The notes beneath the pieces were generated by a model. The model ran no database searches and was not told the origin of the DNA. It saw nothing but the letters and a program-made list of their open reading frames with translations. From Eucommia ulmoides (lineage: Eukaryota > Streptophyta > Magnoliopsida > Garryales > Eucommiaceae), in assembly GCA_016647705.1 (NCBI GenBank), contig CM028329.1:62079231-62143230 (forward strand): a stretch of DNA of 64,000 nucleotides, in the 5' to 3' direction. The translations under genes and the position numbers were made by a program. This document shows positions 21,084 through 33,645 of this stretch, in pieces. Every line of letters starts with the position of its first letter. The stretch's first letter is position 1.

Positions 21084-23051
21084 ATGACATCAGAAAGCAA
21101 TCCCGAATCTCCCCGAACGACCCAGATAGCTCAGATGCAGGAAACTATTGACAGGTTGATGGAAAGGATCAACGAACTTAGCTGACCTCAGGAGGTGCCT
21201 GTTCCTCCGTCCAACGGGACTCCTGTGACTGAATCCCCAAATAGAAACCCTGCAAGTATTGGGATGGAGAACTCAGAGCCGAATCCGAACCACGTCGGCC
21301 CGAACTTTGCAGTACCGGTCTACTATGGACCTCAAATGGGCCCTCATCCTTTCGCCTATGGAGCTCCGACATATCCCATCCAGGGGCATGTCTATCAGGC
21401 CTCGCCAGAGGGCTCGGCCCCCGCCGCCCCGCAGATCCTCACTCACCCGGAGAGGGTCGTTGCTCCACCAAACAATTCAAATGATAGCCAACCGGCCTTG
21501 GCCATTGAAACTGAAAACAAAGAAGAGAATGGCCCTCCACCGGCTTGGCTTCTGAAAATGGAGAAATTGGAGAAAACTATGGAAGAATGGCAAAAGGAGA
21601 AGCCATCCAAGAAAGCGACGTACAAGGAGTTGTCAGCACCACCCGGGATTGTGTACCCGGAAAATTTCGTGGTTCCAGAATTCACAAAATATGATGGCAC
21701 TGGCCCTCCAGAATGGCATGTCAGCATTTACAAAGAGGAGTTAGGAATTCATGCTCGGAACGAAGACCTTTGCCTAAAGATGTTTCGGAGATCGTTGAAA
21801 GGACCAGCTCTCAACTGGTACATGACCCTGGAGCTATCACAGATTAAAACATTTGAAGATCTGGTAGAGGCCTTCTGTGAGCAATATGTGTACAATAGGG
21901 ATGCTGCGCCAGACCGCAATACCCTCTACCAGATACTGAAAAATAAAGACGAAAGTTTCCGGAGGTATACTGCTCGTTGGAGGGAAGAGGCTGCCAAAGT
22001 TATCCCTAAGCTGAGCGAGGAGGCTCAGTTAGAGATATTCAAGTCAATTCAGTCACCGCCGTTCTATCGAGATCTCTCAAGCATAGCAGTGGTTTCTTTC
22101 GGCGATGTGATCAAACAGGCCGAGGTGACGGAAGAAGGAATAAGGAGCGGAAAAATTGAAGGGGCCCAATCCAATCTGACGAAAAGGTCAGCCCCGCCAA
22201 AGATGAAAGAGAATGAAGTAGCTGTTGTCGTTTCCCCTCGGCAAACCCATTACCAGAACTACCCCCAAGCTTCTTGTCCCCAGAACTACCCGAACCAGAA
22301 CAACCAATATCACAACTACCCTCCTCAAAATCGCCAAAACCAAAATTATCCTCAAAACCAACCCTATTCCCAAAGCCGCCCCCGCTATTACCAAAATGTA
22401 CCTCCCCCTTATCAAAACCACATTCCCCAATATTACCCTCAAACCTACCCAACACCCTCTTACCATACCTATCAACCACGTCCGAACACCCCACCTCAAA
22501 TTCCTAACCGCACTCCAAGGTCAGGAACCCAATACCACCAAGACCTTCTACCTCATGCTACTGGGGGAAATTTCCAGAACGACAACAGAGAGCTACAAGA
22601 CCTTCCGGTCTCGATCACCGAGTTGTACCGGAATTGTTTGAAGCAGGGGATGCTGACGCCCCTTCCATTCTACGAAGTTAAACCTGGGAGTAAAGCAGCT
22701 TCTTCAAATGCTTTCTGTGAATACCACTCAGAAACCAGAGGACATGCGACTGAGCAATGCTTTCAGCTAAAAGACAAAATCCGAGAGTTTATACGAACCG
22801 GAGCCATCACGTTTCCTAAAAAACCTGAGGCCGGTACGCCAAATTGTCAGCAAAATCCGTTGCCTGAACACGCCTCCTCAGGAAGTGGCGTCAATCTAAT
22901 TTTCACAGAGGAGGTCAAAGAAGAAGTTGATGTGATCGATATCGGTGGTGTTTATTTACACCCGGAGGTTCTCTACGGAGGGTTCGAATTACATCTAGAA
23001 AGGGTAGCCCAAAAACTGGAGAAATCTCTAGTTTTGTCTTTCCCAATCTAA
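21084..23051 (+). pseudogene. Retrotransposon gag with an early in-frame stop
   Basis: The frame opens at an ATG at 21084, hits TGA at codon 34 (21183-21185), then stays open to TAA at 23049. Counting from 21195, the part around residues 155-320 is a retrotransposon gag (capsid) domain: PENFVVPEFTKYDGTGPPEW, then FRRSLKGPALNWY and ESFRRYTARWREEA. A long Gln/Asn/Pro/Tyr-rich linker follows, then a zinc-knuckle-like C-X2-H-X5-H-X4-C (Cys508 to Cys522). The gag packages element RNA in virus-like particles. The early stop removes normal translation unless a start downstream is used. It is followed in the same frame, after one stop codon, by the protease region. Confidence 0.88.
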
Positions 23052-23054
23052 AAG

Positions 23055-24487
23055 ATGGTAGAAAATCTCAATAAGGTTCCATGGAATTATGAGATCGTCG
23101 CTAAAACAAGAGAAGGAGAAGAATTGCCAATCTCAGTAGGAGAAACTGGTGGAATCACTCGGTCTGGAAGGGTGTATACGCCACAGGATTTGATTAGGAT
23201 TCCTGTGAGGGAACCAAGAGGGGCCCTGAAAAAGCCAGTGTCAGAACCGGAGGCTCACGACTTCCTAAAAGCAATGAAGAATTCAGAATACAAAATAGTA
23301 GAGCAACTCAGCAAAGCACCGGCGCAAATCTCGATGCTCTCACTACTCCTATCCTCAGAAGTACATAGACAGGCACTGCTGAAGGTCCTAAATGAAGCCC
23401 ACTTGCCTAGCACGATCTCTCCGGAGAAATTTGTCACTCTGGTCGAGCAGGTCCTAGGATCTAACACCATCACCTTCACAGATGACGAGATGGACGATGA
23501 TGGAACAGGTCACAACAAACCTTTGAATATCACGGTCGAAAGCCATGGAATGTTCATAGCTCGGGTGCTGATTGACAATGGATCGGCACTAAATATCTGT
23601 CCTTTGTCGACCCTGGAAGAAATGGGGATAGATCTATCACAAGTTCGATCGTCTAAGACGGTTATCCGAGCATTCAATGGGGCTAAGAGAGATAGCGTTG
23701 GAGAGATTGACCTGCCAATTGAAATTGGTCCAATACAGTTCAATGCGAAGTCCCAAGTGCTCGACATACCTTCTTCGTACAACCTGTTGTTGGGGAGGCC
23801 ATGGATCCATAACGCTGGGGCAGTACCTTCATCTCTACATCAGAAGATCAAGTTTATCATTAATGACACACTGTACGTGATCAGGGCTGATTCAGATATC
23901 ATATCTTTCCATCAAGCGATAAGTCGGCATGTCCCGTTAACAGATGACGGAAAGGAGAAGGAGAAGATTGAAGCCTCCTATCACGTGTTCGACGTTGCGA
24001 ATGCTACCTTTGTGAAGGAAGGAGGACACGAGATGACACCATCACTGTCTAACACTGTGGCCTTCGTTGCTAAAGAAATGAAGTCTCGGGGTTGCATTCC
24101 CGGGAAAGGTTTGGGCAAGAATCTAGACGGAATTACAGAACCGATAGAAGTCAAGGAGAAGAAGGGGAGATTCGGATTGGGATACGAGCCGACAAAAGCA
24201 GACATGGCGAAGTTCTTCCGAAAGAAGAGGGATGGATCCCCAGACAACCAGCCAATGAAAATTCCGCATATCCGGGTCACTTTCCCCTATCCAGCAGAAA
24301 CCCTCACCAAAGGGAAGGAGACCGCAAGATTCAAGTTGCACCCTGAGAGAGTAATGATCAAGGAAGCTGTGAATGTAATCATGAGAGACGAGGCAGGGCC
24401 AAGTCATGGGTCTGGTATTCGAACCAAGGGAAAAGAAAAGCTGCAGAATTGGGATTCTTATTCTCTCCCAATTCGCCAGGCGTTTCG
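23055..24487 (+). CDS. Retrotransposon aspartic protease region with G-patch-like segment
   Basis: In frame with gag across TAA at 23049, so gag and protease were probably one polyprotein or are joined by readthrough. The retropepsin-like active site is LIDNGSALNI (Asp174 counted from 23055), a form common in Tat elements. Near residues 340-385 comes a glycine-rich GCIPGKGLGKN...KKGRFGLGYEP segment resembling a G-patch, a domain seen in some plant retroelements. The open frame ends at TAA 24489-24491, but that stop would be removed if the intron at 24488-24641 is spliced. Confidence 0.85.
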
Positions 24488-24641
24488 GTAAACTTAGGGA
24501 GATTTTCTGTTGGTCATCCCTCCATCCACCTTGCCTTCTAGATGGAAAGGGATTTTGCTTTGTAATGATTTTTTATATTTAATGAATGCAATTATGTTTT
24601 ATCCGACATATGGTTTAAATGTTTAAATTTTATGCTTTCAG
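24488..24641 (+). other. Putative intron between protease and reverse transcriptase
   Basis: Donor GTAAAC follows TTTCG, and a T-rich tract with TGCTTTCAG precedes 24642. The region between is AT-rich with several stops. Removing 154 nt puts the upstream frame exactly in phase with the downstream pol frame, giving an arginine-methionine join. An intron at this place is a known trait of Ogre-type elements. No transcript evidence is available here. Confidence 0.65.
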
Positions 24642-27600
24642 GATGTCTAAAACACCAGTGTATGATGCATGCGATATAACTGAGCCAGAGTGCGATAAGT
24701 ATGATTTCAATGCAGAACCAGACCATAACCCGATGGGAGTGGAAGCAGAAGATGACTCTTGCTAGCCAGACGATGGTGAGATCCGAAAAGCTTTCACGGA
24801 GTTCGAGAACAAGTCGATTCTCAGTAACGATGAGACCGAGTTGATAAACTTGGGGACCTCAGAAGAGTTGAAGGAAGTAAAGATTGGATCAGCCCTCATG
24901 ACTCTGGAAAAGAAAGAGTTGACAACGCTCTTAATTTTCTACCAAGATATCTTTGCCCGGTCCTACGATGACATGGTAGGACTGGACAAGAGTATCGTGG
25001 CCCATAAGCTGCCGCTAAAGCCGGGGAGTGTACCAGTCAAACAAAAGTTGAGGAAACTGAGGCCCGCTGTCAGCCTCGAGGTCAAGGAGGAGATCGTGAA
25101 GCAATTCAATGCCCGAATTATTGAAGTCTGTAACTACAGTGAATGGCTCTCAAATGTCGTTCCCGTGCCAAAGTCCTCAGGAAAAATCAGAGTTTGCGTG
25201 GACTATCGTGATCTCAACCGGGCGAGTCCAAAAGATGATTTTGCACTGCCAAACATTCACATCATCATCGACAATACTGCGGGGCGAAAGCTCTATTCTT
25301 TCGCCGATGGGTTCTCTGGCTATAATCAGATTCTGATGGATGAGAAAGATCGAGAAAAGACAGCCTTCACTACACCATGGGGAGTCTTTTGCTATAGGGC
25401 GTTGCCTTTCGGTCTCAAAAACGCCGGGGCAACATACCAAAGAGTAATGACGACCCTCTTTCATGATATGATGCACAAGGAGATGGAGGTATATGTAGAT
25501 AACATGATCGTTAAATCACAGGAGAACGAGGATCATCTCTACTATTTGAAAAAGATGTTCGACAGACTTCGAAAGTACCAGCTCAAGCTCAATCCAGCAA
25601 AATGCGCATTTGGGGTGGCTTCCGGAAAACTTCTTGGTTTCATGGTAAATCGCCATGGAATCGAGATTGATCCTGCAAAGACGAAGGCCATTCGTGAGAT
25701 GTCGCCACCGAGAAATGAGAAAGAAATCCGAGGTTTTCTGGGGCGATTAAATTTCATAGCCCGATTCATCTTCCAACTCACTGCCACTTGTGAGCCAATC
25801 TTCAAGCTACTTCGAAAAGAAAGTAACGGGCGATGGAATGCAGATTGCCAGAATGCCTTGGAGAAAATTAAAGTCTATCTAACGAACCCTCCCGTTCTAG
25901 TGCCGCCTCGGGAGAAGGTTCCGTTATTACTATATTTGTCAGTTCTCGACTCCTCCATGGGAGCTATTCTTAGGCAACTCGATAAATCTGGAAAGAAGGA
26001 ACAAGCCATCTACTACCTCAGCAAGCGCTTCACGAAGTATGAGGAAAATTATACCTTGCTGGAGAGGACCTGTTGTGCATTGGCTTGGTCCGCTCAAAGA
26101 CTGCGCCATTATATGCTCCCACTGACTACCTACTTGATAGCCAGGATGGATCCCTTAAAATACATCTTCGAGAAGCCGATTCTGTTAGGAAAAGTTACAA
26201 AATGGCAGATGCTGTTGACGGAGTTCGATATCATCTACAAGACCCAAAAGTCAGTGAAGGGCCAGGCGATAGCAGATCAGTTGGCTAGTTGTCCAGCTCA
26301 AACGGATAACCAGCCTCTTGAGACGCTATTCCCTGACGAGTCGATTCATGCTGTGGATGAAGAAAATGAGGAAACAGTCTGGAAAATGTATTTTGATGGA
26401 GCAGTGAACTCTCGAGGGGCTGGAATCGGAGCCGTTCTGGTTTCTCCGGGCAAACAGTATTATCCAGTGGCTTCCAAGTTGAAGTTCCAGAGCACAAATA
26501 ATCGAGCTGAGTACGAAGCCTGTATTCTGGGACTCCAGCTGGCTGTCGATATGAAAATAAAAGAATTGCTAGTGTTCGGAGATTCTAAGGTGATAATCAA
26601 CCAGGTGACGGATAAATATGCCACGAGAGATCCGACCTTGATAGCCTATAACAATCACCTCCTGGAGTTGTGCGAGCAATTTACAAAAATAGAATTTGAA
26701 AGCATACCGAGGCTAAAAAATGACTTCGCCGATGCCTTAGCTACCTTGGCATCTATGATATCTATCACTCGAGAGGATGATGATATCATTCCGGTGGTGA
26801 TCCGAGTTCAACGCCGACCGGCCCACTACTGCCAGCTTGAATCTGAGCCAGCCAAAGACCCGTGGTACCATGACATAAAGAACTTTCTGAAAAATCAGGA
26901 GTATCCGGAAGGGGCATCAAGTGTTGACCGGAAAACTCTCCGGAGGTTAGCAGGCCAATTCTTCCTAAGCGGGGAGACACTGTACAAACGCTCCCCTGAC
27001 ATGGGCCTGTTGAGATGTGTTGGAGTCGAAGAGGCCATCCAGTTGATGAAAGAGGTCCATGGTGGCATATGTGGACCTCACATGAGCGGCTTCATGCTTG
27101 CCAAGAAGATCCTGAGGACCGGTCATTTTTGGCTAACGATGGAAAGCGACTGCGTGCAGTTTGTTCGAAGATGCCATAAGTGTCAGATTCATGGTGATCA
27201 AATCCATGTCCCACCTTCGTACCTTCATTGCTTGGCGGCCCCATGGCCCTTCTCAATGTGGGGTATGGACGTTATTGGAGAAGTTACCCCTAAGGCGCCG
27301 AGTGGTCATCGCTTTATCCTGGTGGCGATTGATTATTTTTCTAAGTGGGTAGAAGCCGTTTCCTTAACCCGAGTGACTCAAAAGATAGTAGCTCGATTCA
27401 TCAAAGAAAATATTGTGTCAAGATACGGTTTGCCGCAAACATTGATAACCGATAATGCTAAAAACCTGAAGGGTTCAGAAATACAGAAAATATGTCAACA
27501 GTTCAAGATCGAGCACAAAAACTCAGCGCCTTACCGTCCAAAAATGAATGGAGCAGTGGAAGCTGCCAACAAAAATATAAAGAAAATTCTCCGGAAGATG

Positions 27601-28110
27601 ATTGACAATTATAAAGAGTGGGATGATATGCTGCCATATGCTTTGATGGCTTACCGAACCTCGGTTCGGACCTCGACAAGGGCAACCCCCTATTCTCTGG
27701 TTTATGGCACAAAAGCGGTGATACCAACCGAGGTAGAAATTCCATCTCTACGAGTGCTCATAGAGGCCGAGCTTGATGAAACTGAATGGGTACAACAACG
27801 GTTGGACCAACTTTGTTTAATCGATGAAAAGCGGCTGACAGCGATATGCCACGGACAGTGTTATAGACAGAGGATTACTAGAGCTCATGATAAACGGGTA
27901 TACCCTAGAGTCTTCAAGGTCGGTGAGTTAGTATTGAAGAAAATCTTTCCTTTCCAAGATGAAGCTAAGGGTAAGTTCGCGCCAAATTGAGAAGGTCCTT
28001 TTGTTGTTCATAAGGCTTTGAGCGGTGGAGCGTTGATTCTCTAGGAAATGGATGGTGATGTATTTCCCGAGCCCCTAAACTCGGATTCTATAAAGAAATA
28101 TTTTGCCTAA
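24642..28110 (+). pseudogene. Retrotransposon pol: RT, RNase H, second RNase H, integrase (disabled)
   Basis: Longest open part 24841-27990. RT has the usual VDYRDLN and ALPFGLKNAGATYQ blocks, but the catalytic YVDD reads YVDN (Asn at 25501-25503). A gypsy-type RNase H follows (YYLSKRFTKYEENY). Next is a second RNase H (WKMYFDGAVNSRGAG) with Asp519, Glu557, Asp581 and Asp631 counted from 24841. Integrase has an HHCC zinc part (VHGGICGPH to CHKC) and the D,D-35-E triad Asp810, Asp871, Glu907. In-frame stops are TAG at 24763, TGA at 27988 (where a Trp is usual) and TAG at 28042. The original end is probably TAA at 28108. Without a working RT the copy could only move with help from another element. 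Confidence 0.9.
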
Positions 28111-29789
28111 TAAATGTCCTTATTTTCTAAGTAAGTTTATTTCAATTTGTGATTATCTGTTGCTTCCAAAAAAAAAAAAAAAAAAAACCGGCTCGAACAT
28201 GGTGAAAACTCGAAAGGGCGCTATGAGAAAAATGTAGAGACCGTGTCGCAAAAAAAAAAAAAAAAGAAAAAAAAAAGAAGAAGAACAGTTAGATCACTCC
28301 TAGGGGCATTTTTGGAATTCCCACTACGGTTGACTTCCATTGACCGTAAAGACTTTTCTGTGTTCGGAACTTGATGGATTTGAGCAAGAGTTGGAATCTG
28401 TGAAAAGGAACATCGAATATGGCTCAAATTTGCATTGAAATCATACTTGTCAGACAATCCGGCTTGAAATCTCGCAGTCAACATATCTAGTGATAAAGAT
28501 ACCTGTTTGGGGTAAGGTTTTACACGTTTTTCCCATATTTGGTTAAATCAGTTTTGCAGGATTTGAAAAATACAAAGCAAGCAGGAGTATGTGATTCTCC
28601 TAAGCACTGAGGATGCTTAGTAGAAAAGAGAAAGTGAGAATCGGCGGGTGCAGAGAAATAAAGGCTGATAGGGATGTTGTCCAAAAAATCAGATCCTGCC
28701 AACAACCCGGAGAAAACCTCCAGAAAGTACATCTCTAAGATTGACGGAAGGACGAGACGGAAAAATCTCCCGATACTATCCCGTGACCCGAGAAAGTCAA
28801 GCGCCATCAAATGAGGGATTGCGACGGAAAAGGAGGGACGGAATTGCGAGTCGTAAAGAGTCACAAGTTTTTCAAACTAAATTTTCGTGTTACATGTGTT
28901 TTTTGTTCAATTACAGGGTTTTCAAAGGACATGGAAGCATGGATTTCTCTCTCACAAAGACTTCTTACCTTCCGGTTCAAATTAGAAACTTTTATTGCTG
29001 AAAGTTCGAAAGCTCTAAATGAGCGTCCAGGTATGCGTTTTGCCCTGAAAAGGGCGAAAAGTGAACTACGCTAAACTTGAACCTCGGCATAATACTAAGG
29101 TACGCAGGCAATCTATAAATGTTCGGTCATCTGAGAGTTCAGCCGGAGCACATTTATATCTTTGCTCTCTCATTCTGGCTCAGTCACAAGTTGGGGCATA
29201 CTTTATACTCTTGAACTTTCTTTAGGCCCCTGGTCAAGAGGGCTGGGGCACGAATAATTTTTATTACTCTAAACAATCCTCTAAACGGACACGTGTTCGT
29301 CATGAGTATCGTCAGGAGTCATTTTTTTACTCTAAACAATCCTCTAAACGGACACGTGTTCGTCATGAGTATCGTCAGGAGTCATTTTTTACTCTAAACA
29401 ATCCTCTAAACGGACACGTATTCGTCATGAGTATCGTCAGGAGTCATTTTTTACTCTAAACAATCCTCTAAACAGACACGTGTTCGTCATGAGTATCGTC
29501 AGGAGTCATTTTTTATTACTCTAAACGATCCTCTAAACGGACATTTGTTTATCATGAACATCGTCATGAGTCATTCTTTTATTTTTCTAAATGGACACTT
29601 GTTCGTCATGAGTCTTCTTTTATTACTCTAAACGTACGCTTGTTCGTCATGAGTCATTTCATTTTATTTGTTCTATTATTAGAAAATAAACTAAAAAAAA
29701 ATAAATAAAATAAAAAATGGGACGATCAAAATGACGTGGTCTTTTATCTTTGTCAAGCAAGTGGAACTTGCATGACAAAGAGGGACAGC
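28111..29789 (+). other. Retrotransposon 3' untranslated region with polypurine tract
   Basis: 1.7 kb between pol and the 3' LTR. It has A-rich runs, no recognisable domain on either strand, and a 62-bp tandem repeat. AAAGAGGGACAGC immediately before the 3' LTR (29777-29789) is the likely plus-strand primer. Confidence 0.7.
29266..29660. repeat. 62-bp tandem repeats before the 3' LTR
   Basis: Units beginning ACTCTAAACAATCCTCTAAA start at 29266, 29329, 29391, 29453 and 29518. They are followed by two shortened units to about 29660. Each contains GTTCGTCATGAGTATCGTCA. Tandem repeats in this region are common in Tat/Ogre elements. Confidence 0.9.
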
Positions 29790-32141
29790 TATAGACACGG
29801 CATTTTGACCGCCTCGCAAAAAATTATACTTTATTTTATAGTTACCTTTATTTTATTTTTTTATTTATTTTGTTTTGATTGTACCGTATTTATGCGGTTT
29901 AATACTGCTAAATTAAATTTTATTAATCTCTTAAGTAAATTAAATATTAGTAATTGATTTTTATTTTTTTGGTTTTGTAGATTTTTCGAAGTGGAATAAA
30001 AACGCGTTAATTCAGAACAAAATGGACAAGAAACAGACGAGAACGAGAGAGGCCTGGACCGAACGGGGGTGGGGGGGTGCACGAAGGTCGCACGTGCGAC
30101 CAAAAACTGGTCTCACGTGCGACCAGCTGGCCGCATGTGCAGCCAGCTTAAAGCTGGCCGCACATGCGGCCAGCAAAGAAAAGGGGGCAGAAAGCCCCCC
30201 TTTTGGGTGCACCAAGTTTTGGTGCATTGGTGCACCCAAAAGGGGGTGGGTGTACCAAATTTCGGTGCACCCACCCCCTTTTCCTTACCTTTTCGCACGC
30301 TTGGAGTTTCAGAAAATTTCCTATAAATAGAAGAGGGCTCAGACAACTCAGGGGAGGGAGGATTTTGAGGGGAAAAATTTTTTGAGATGAATTTTTGTAA
30401 GGGAGAGGGGAAATCTGGAGAAAATTTTTGAAGAAAATAATATTATTTTCATTTTATTGTAATTTTGAAGAAGAAAAATCTCCAAGAAGGTGGTAAATTT
30501 TCATCTGTTGTAAATCTTACTCTTATTTTTTTAAGTTGTTATTATACTAATTTTTTTTTTTTGTAAATTAGATTTTTTTTTTCTTCCTTTATTATTTATT
30601 TATTTATTTATTACTTTTTATTTTTATTTTATTTTTTTTATTTTTTCTTTTTTTTTTGAGTAAATAATACGAGGTAGAAAATTCTCAACCTTCAATTTGA
30701 ATGGCTAAAATTTATAAGGGAATTACTCCCCTCGATGCGTGTGTATGGGTGTTTTATTTAATTTGTATTAAATATAATGTGCTAACAATACGAGGTGGAA
30801 AATTCCCAACCTTCAATTTGAATGGCTAAAATTTAGAAGGGAATTACTCTCCTCGATGCGTGTGTGCGGGTGTTTTATTTAATTTGTATTAAATATAATG
30901 TGTTAACAATACGAGGTGAAAAATTCCCAACCTTCAATTTGAATGGCTAAAATTTAGAAGGGAATTACTCTCCTCGATGCGTGTGTGCGAGTGTTTTATT
31001 TAATTTGTATTAAATATAATGTGCTAACAATACGAGGTGGAAAATTCCCAACCTTCAATTTGAATGGCTAAAATTTATAAGGGAATTACTCCCCTCGATG
31101 CGTGTGTGCGGGTGTTTTATTTAATTTGTATTAAATATAATGTGCTAACAATACGAGGTGGAAAATTCCCAACCTTCAATTTGAATGGCTAAAATTTAGA
31201 AGGGAATTACTCTCCTCGATGCGTGTGTGCGGGTGTTTTATTTAATTTGTATTAAATATAATGTGCTAACAATACGAGGTGGAAAATTCTCAACCTTCAA
31301 TTTGAATGGCTAAAATTTAGAAGGGAATTACTCTCCTCGATGCGTGTGTGCGGGTGTTTTATTTAATTTGTATTAAATATAATGTGCTAACAATACGAGG
31401 TGAAAAATTCCCAACCTTCAATTTGAATGGCTAAAATTTAGAAGGGAATTACTCTCCTCGATGCGTGTGTGCGGGTGTTTTATTTAATTTGTATTAAATA
31501 TAATGTGCTAACAATACGAGGTGGAAAATTCCCAACCTTCAATTTGAATGGCTAAATTTAGAAGGGAATCACTCTCCTCGATGCGTGTGTGCGGGTGTTT
31601 TCTTTAACTCATATTAAATATAATGTATTAACAAGATGAGGTGGAAAATTCTCAGCCTTCCATCAGAACGGTCTAGGTTTAGAAGGGAGATCACTTCCCT
31701 CAATGTGTGTGTGTGTGTATATGTGTATATAAGGAGGACTTAAAAATAAAATAAAAACGTTCGGATTTAAATTCTAATTGGACTTAATCGGATAAGGTAC
31801 CGTCTTTGGACGGGCGTCTTGGGGTGCTTGACACCTTCCCCGAGCGTAACTGACCCCCGAACTCTTTAAACGAATCTCTGGTTAGACCATATTATTTTTG
31901 GAGTCAAATTTTACTTAAGTCATTTTTTTAAAATTATTTTCAAAAAAGAAAAAATATGGTGACCTAGCACATCATTTAAACCCAATGCTAGGTGGCGACT
32001 CTTTTTTCTAAAACAGGCTTAAGTATATTTTAATGAGAAAATCGAAGTTTTTAAAAACCCTTCTCGTTTTACCAACGCCAAGCATATAGGCATATATCTA
32101 TATTTTTTTTTGGTTTTCTCTGGAAAATCGGGACGCGTTCA
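29790..32141 (+). repeat. 3' LTR (2,352 bp)
   Basis: Near-identical to 18041-20391, including the inverted-repeat cluster, the TATA box (about 30322) and eight 121-bp repeats (about 30669-31720). The terminal TG is changed to TA (TATAGAC). Ends GCGTTCA at 32141, followed by the CACAG duplication. Confidence 0.93.
30669..31720. repeat. 121-bp tandem repeats in the 3' LTR
   Basis: Same unit and same number of units (about eight plus a degenerate ninth) as in the 5' LTR, with scattered substitutions and one 120-bp unit at the end. Confidence 0.93.
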
Positions 32142-32146
32142 CACAG

Positions 32147-32431
32147 CAACACATTTAGTATAAATATGTATTAAATATTCAAAAATAACAAAAATAAGAG
32201 TGTGAATGTTCATGTCGTTGGAAATATGATTTTTCGTAGATTAATTTTTTAAAATACATGAACATTCACAAACCAGTATAAAGTTACAAAAAAAAAAATT
32301 GAAATTCATATCGTTGGAAAGGGAATTTTTTGTAGATTAATTTGGTGTATTTTTTTTTTAATTTCTATTAATATGAATTATGTGGGATAATTTTGGTAAT
32401 TTAGTGGTTTTTTTAAAAAGTTAACACTCAC
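32147..32431 (+). mobile_element. Translocator-fragment element, copy 2, right part
   Basis: Resumes at CAACACATTTAGTATAAATATG, matching 9788 onward in copy 1 and 38912 onward in copy 3, and ends in the inverted terminus near 32431. Removing 18041-32146 restores a continuous element with one CACAG. Confidence 0.55.
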
Positions 32432-33645
32432 AATTTTTAACAGAATGACATAAATTGTAAATATAACACAAATAAGTAGCAATGATGAGGGACTAAATTC
32501 TAAGAAGGGTACGGGGATCAAAAACTTAATGTAGGCATTTCGAGGATCATTTTCTCAATACACTATCTTATGAGAATCAAATAATAAAATTTCCATTAAT
32601 AAACCGTCAAGAATTGAACTTTAAACACTATTTAGGAAGGATTATTTTAGAAACAAAATTCCTAATATGGTTAATTATCCATGGTAACTCTCAATTAAAA
32701 AAAAAAAAAAAAAAAGAAGTCATGGGCGTAATTAGTTTTTTTTATTAAATATAATATAATTATTATCCTAATTTATGTATCTGGCTTAGTTTGAAATCTC
32801 TAATTTATAGTAAAAAAACCTCTAATGTAATAGTTACATAGTATTTGTGTTCGATTGAATTACACTTTACACTCATATGGTATTTTTGTAAATATTTTCC
32901 CTTTTTGTAGTTCAGATGAAAATGCAACGGTTAAATTTTTCGTTAAAGTTAATGGTCAAATCTCGAAAGATCAAAATTAATAAATTATTTAATATTAACT
33001 GATATTCACACCCCAAGATCATAACGGGTTGGATTAGGTCAAACAATATATGTTTTCTCCTTTATTCCCGGGCAGGTATAAGGGTCAATTTATTACTTCA
33101 CAAAATTCTTTTCATTATTTAACCGCTACACTGAATTATAAACCGTAGAAGTTAAGAGTTAGCGAAAATATCACTAATGTGTAAAGTGCAACTCGATAAA
33201 ATCACAGGGATATCAATTACAGGCAAAACGATTTGAAGGAAAGTGAATTCTTCTAATTTGGAAGGACCGAGTTTTCTTCAAAATTTCTTTTCTAATCCCC
33301 CCTCTCCCTTGACCGAGAAGGACCAAAATGAACTTTTTTTAGAGAGAGAAAACGTAATTTTTTTATGGAGAGAGAAAATGAATAATTTACCCCATAATCT
33401 TACTTGATCTGCAAATCAATGTAATAATTGTAACAAAATAATAGTAATAAATAAATAAAAGAAAAGAATATTTGTGTAATAAACAGGGGGCATGGCATTA
33501 TCTATGCAATAAACATGGGGCATGACATGCACACATTGATACATATATATATATATGTAAACACACATATACATGTATATATATGTTAAGGATTAAGAAG
33601 TGGGAGAAAAGCAAAATCATATAGTTTTGTAGTTAAAAAGCAAAT

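Larger units (their letters stand above)
18041..32141 (+). mobile_element. Ty3/gypsy LTR retrotransposon, Tat/Ogre-type lineage, 14.1 kb
   Basis: Complete element with two nearly identical 2.35-kb LTRs (18041-20391 and 29790-32141). A perfect 5-bp target duplication CACAG lies at 18036-18040 and 32142-32146. LTRs follow the TG...CA rule, except that the 3' LTR begins TATAGACACGG where the 5' LTR has TGTAGACACGG. Order inside: primer-binding region, gag, protease with a G-patch-like stretch, a putative intron, reverse transcriptase, RNase H, a second (archaeal-like) RNase H, integrase. No chromodomain is seen. The double RNase H and the intron before RT fit the Tat/Ogre lineage. In-frame stops and YVDN instead of YVDD make it non-autonomous. 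Close LTRs suggest a fairly recent insertion. Confidence 0.93.

Noticed and set aside
22111..22641. Long alternative frames across the gag linker
   Set aside because: Shadows of the biased Pro/Gln/Asn codons of gag, with no independent features.
28221..29074. Open frames on both strands after pol
   Set aside because: Short, without envelope-like or other domains, in the retrotransposon 3' region with A-rich runs.
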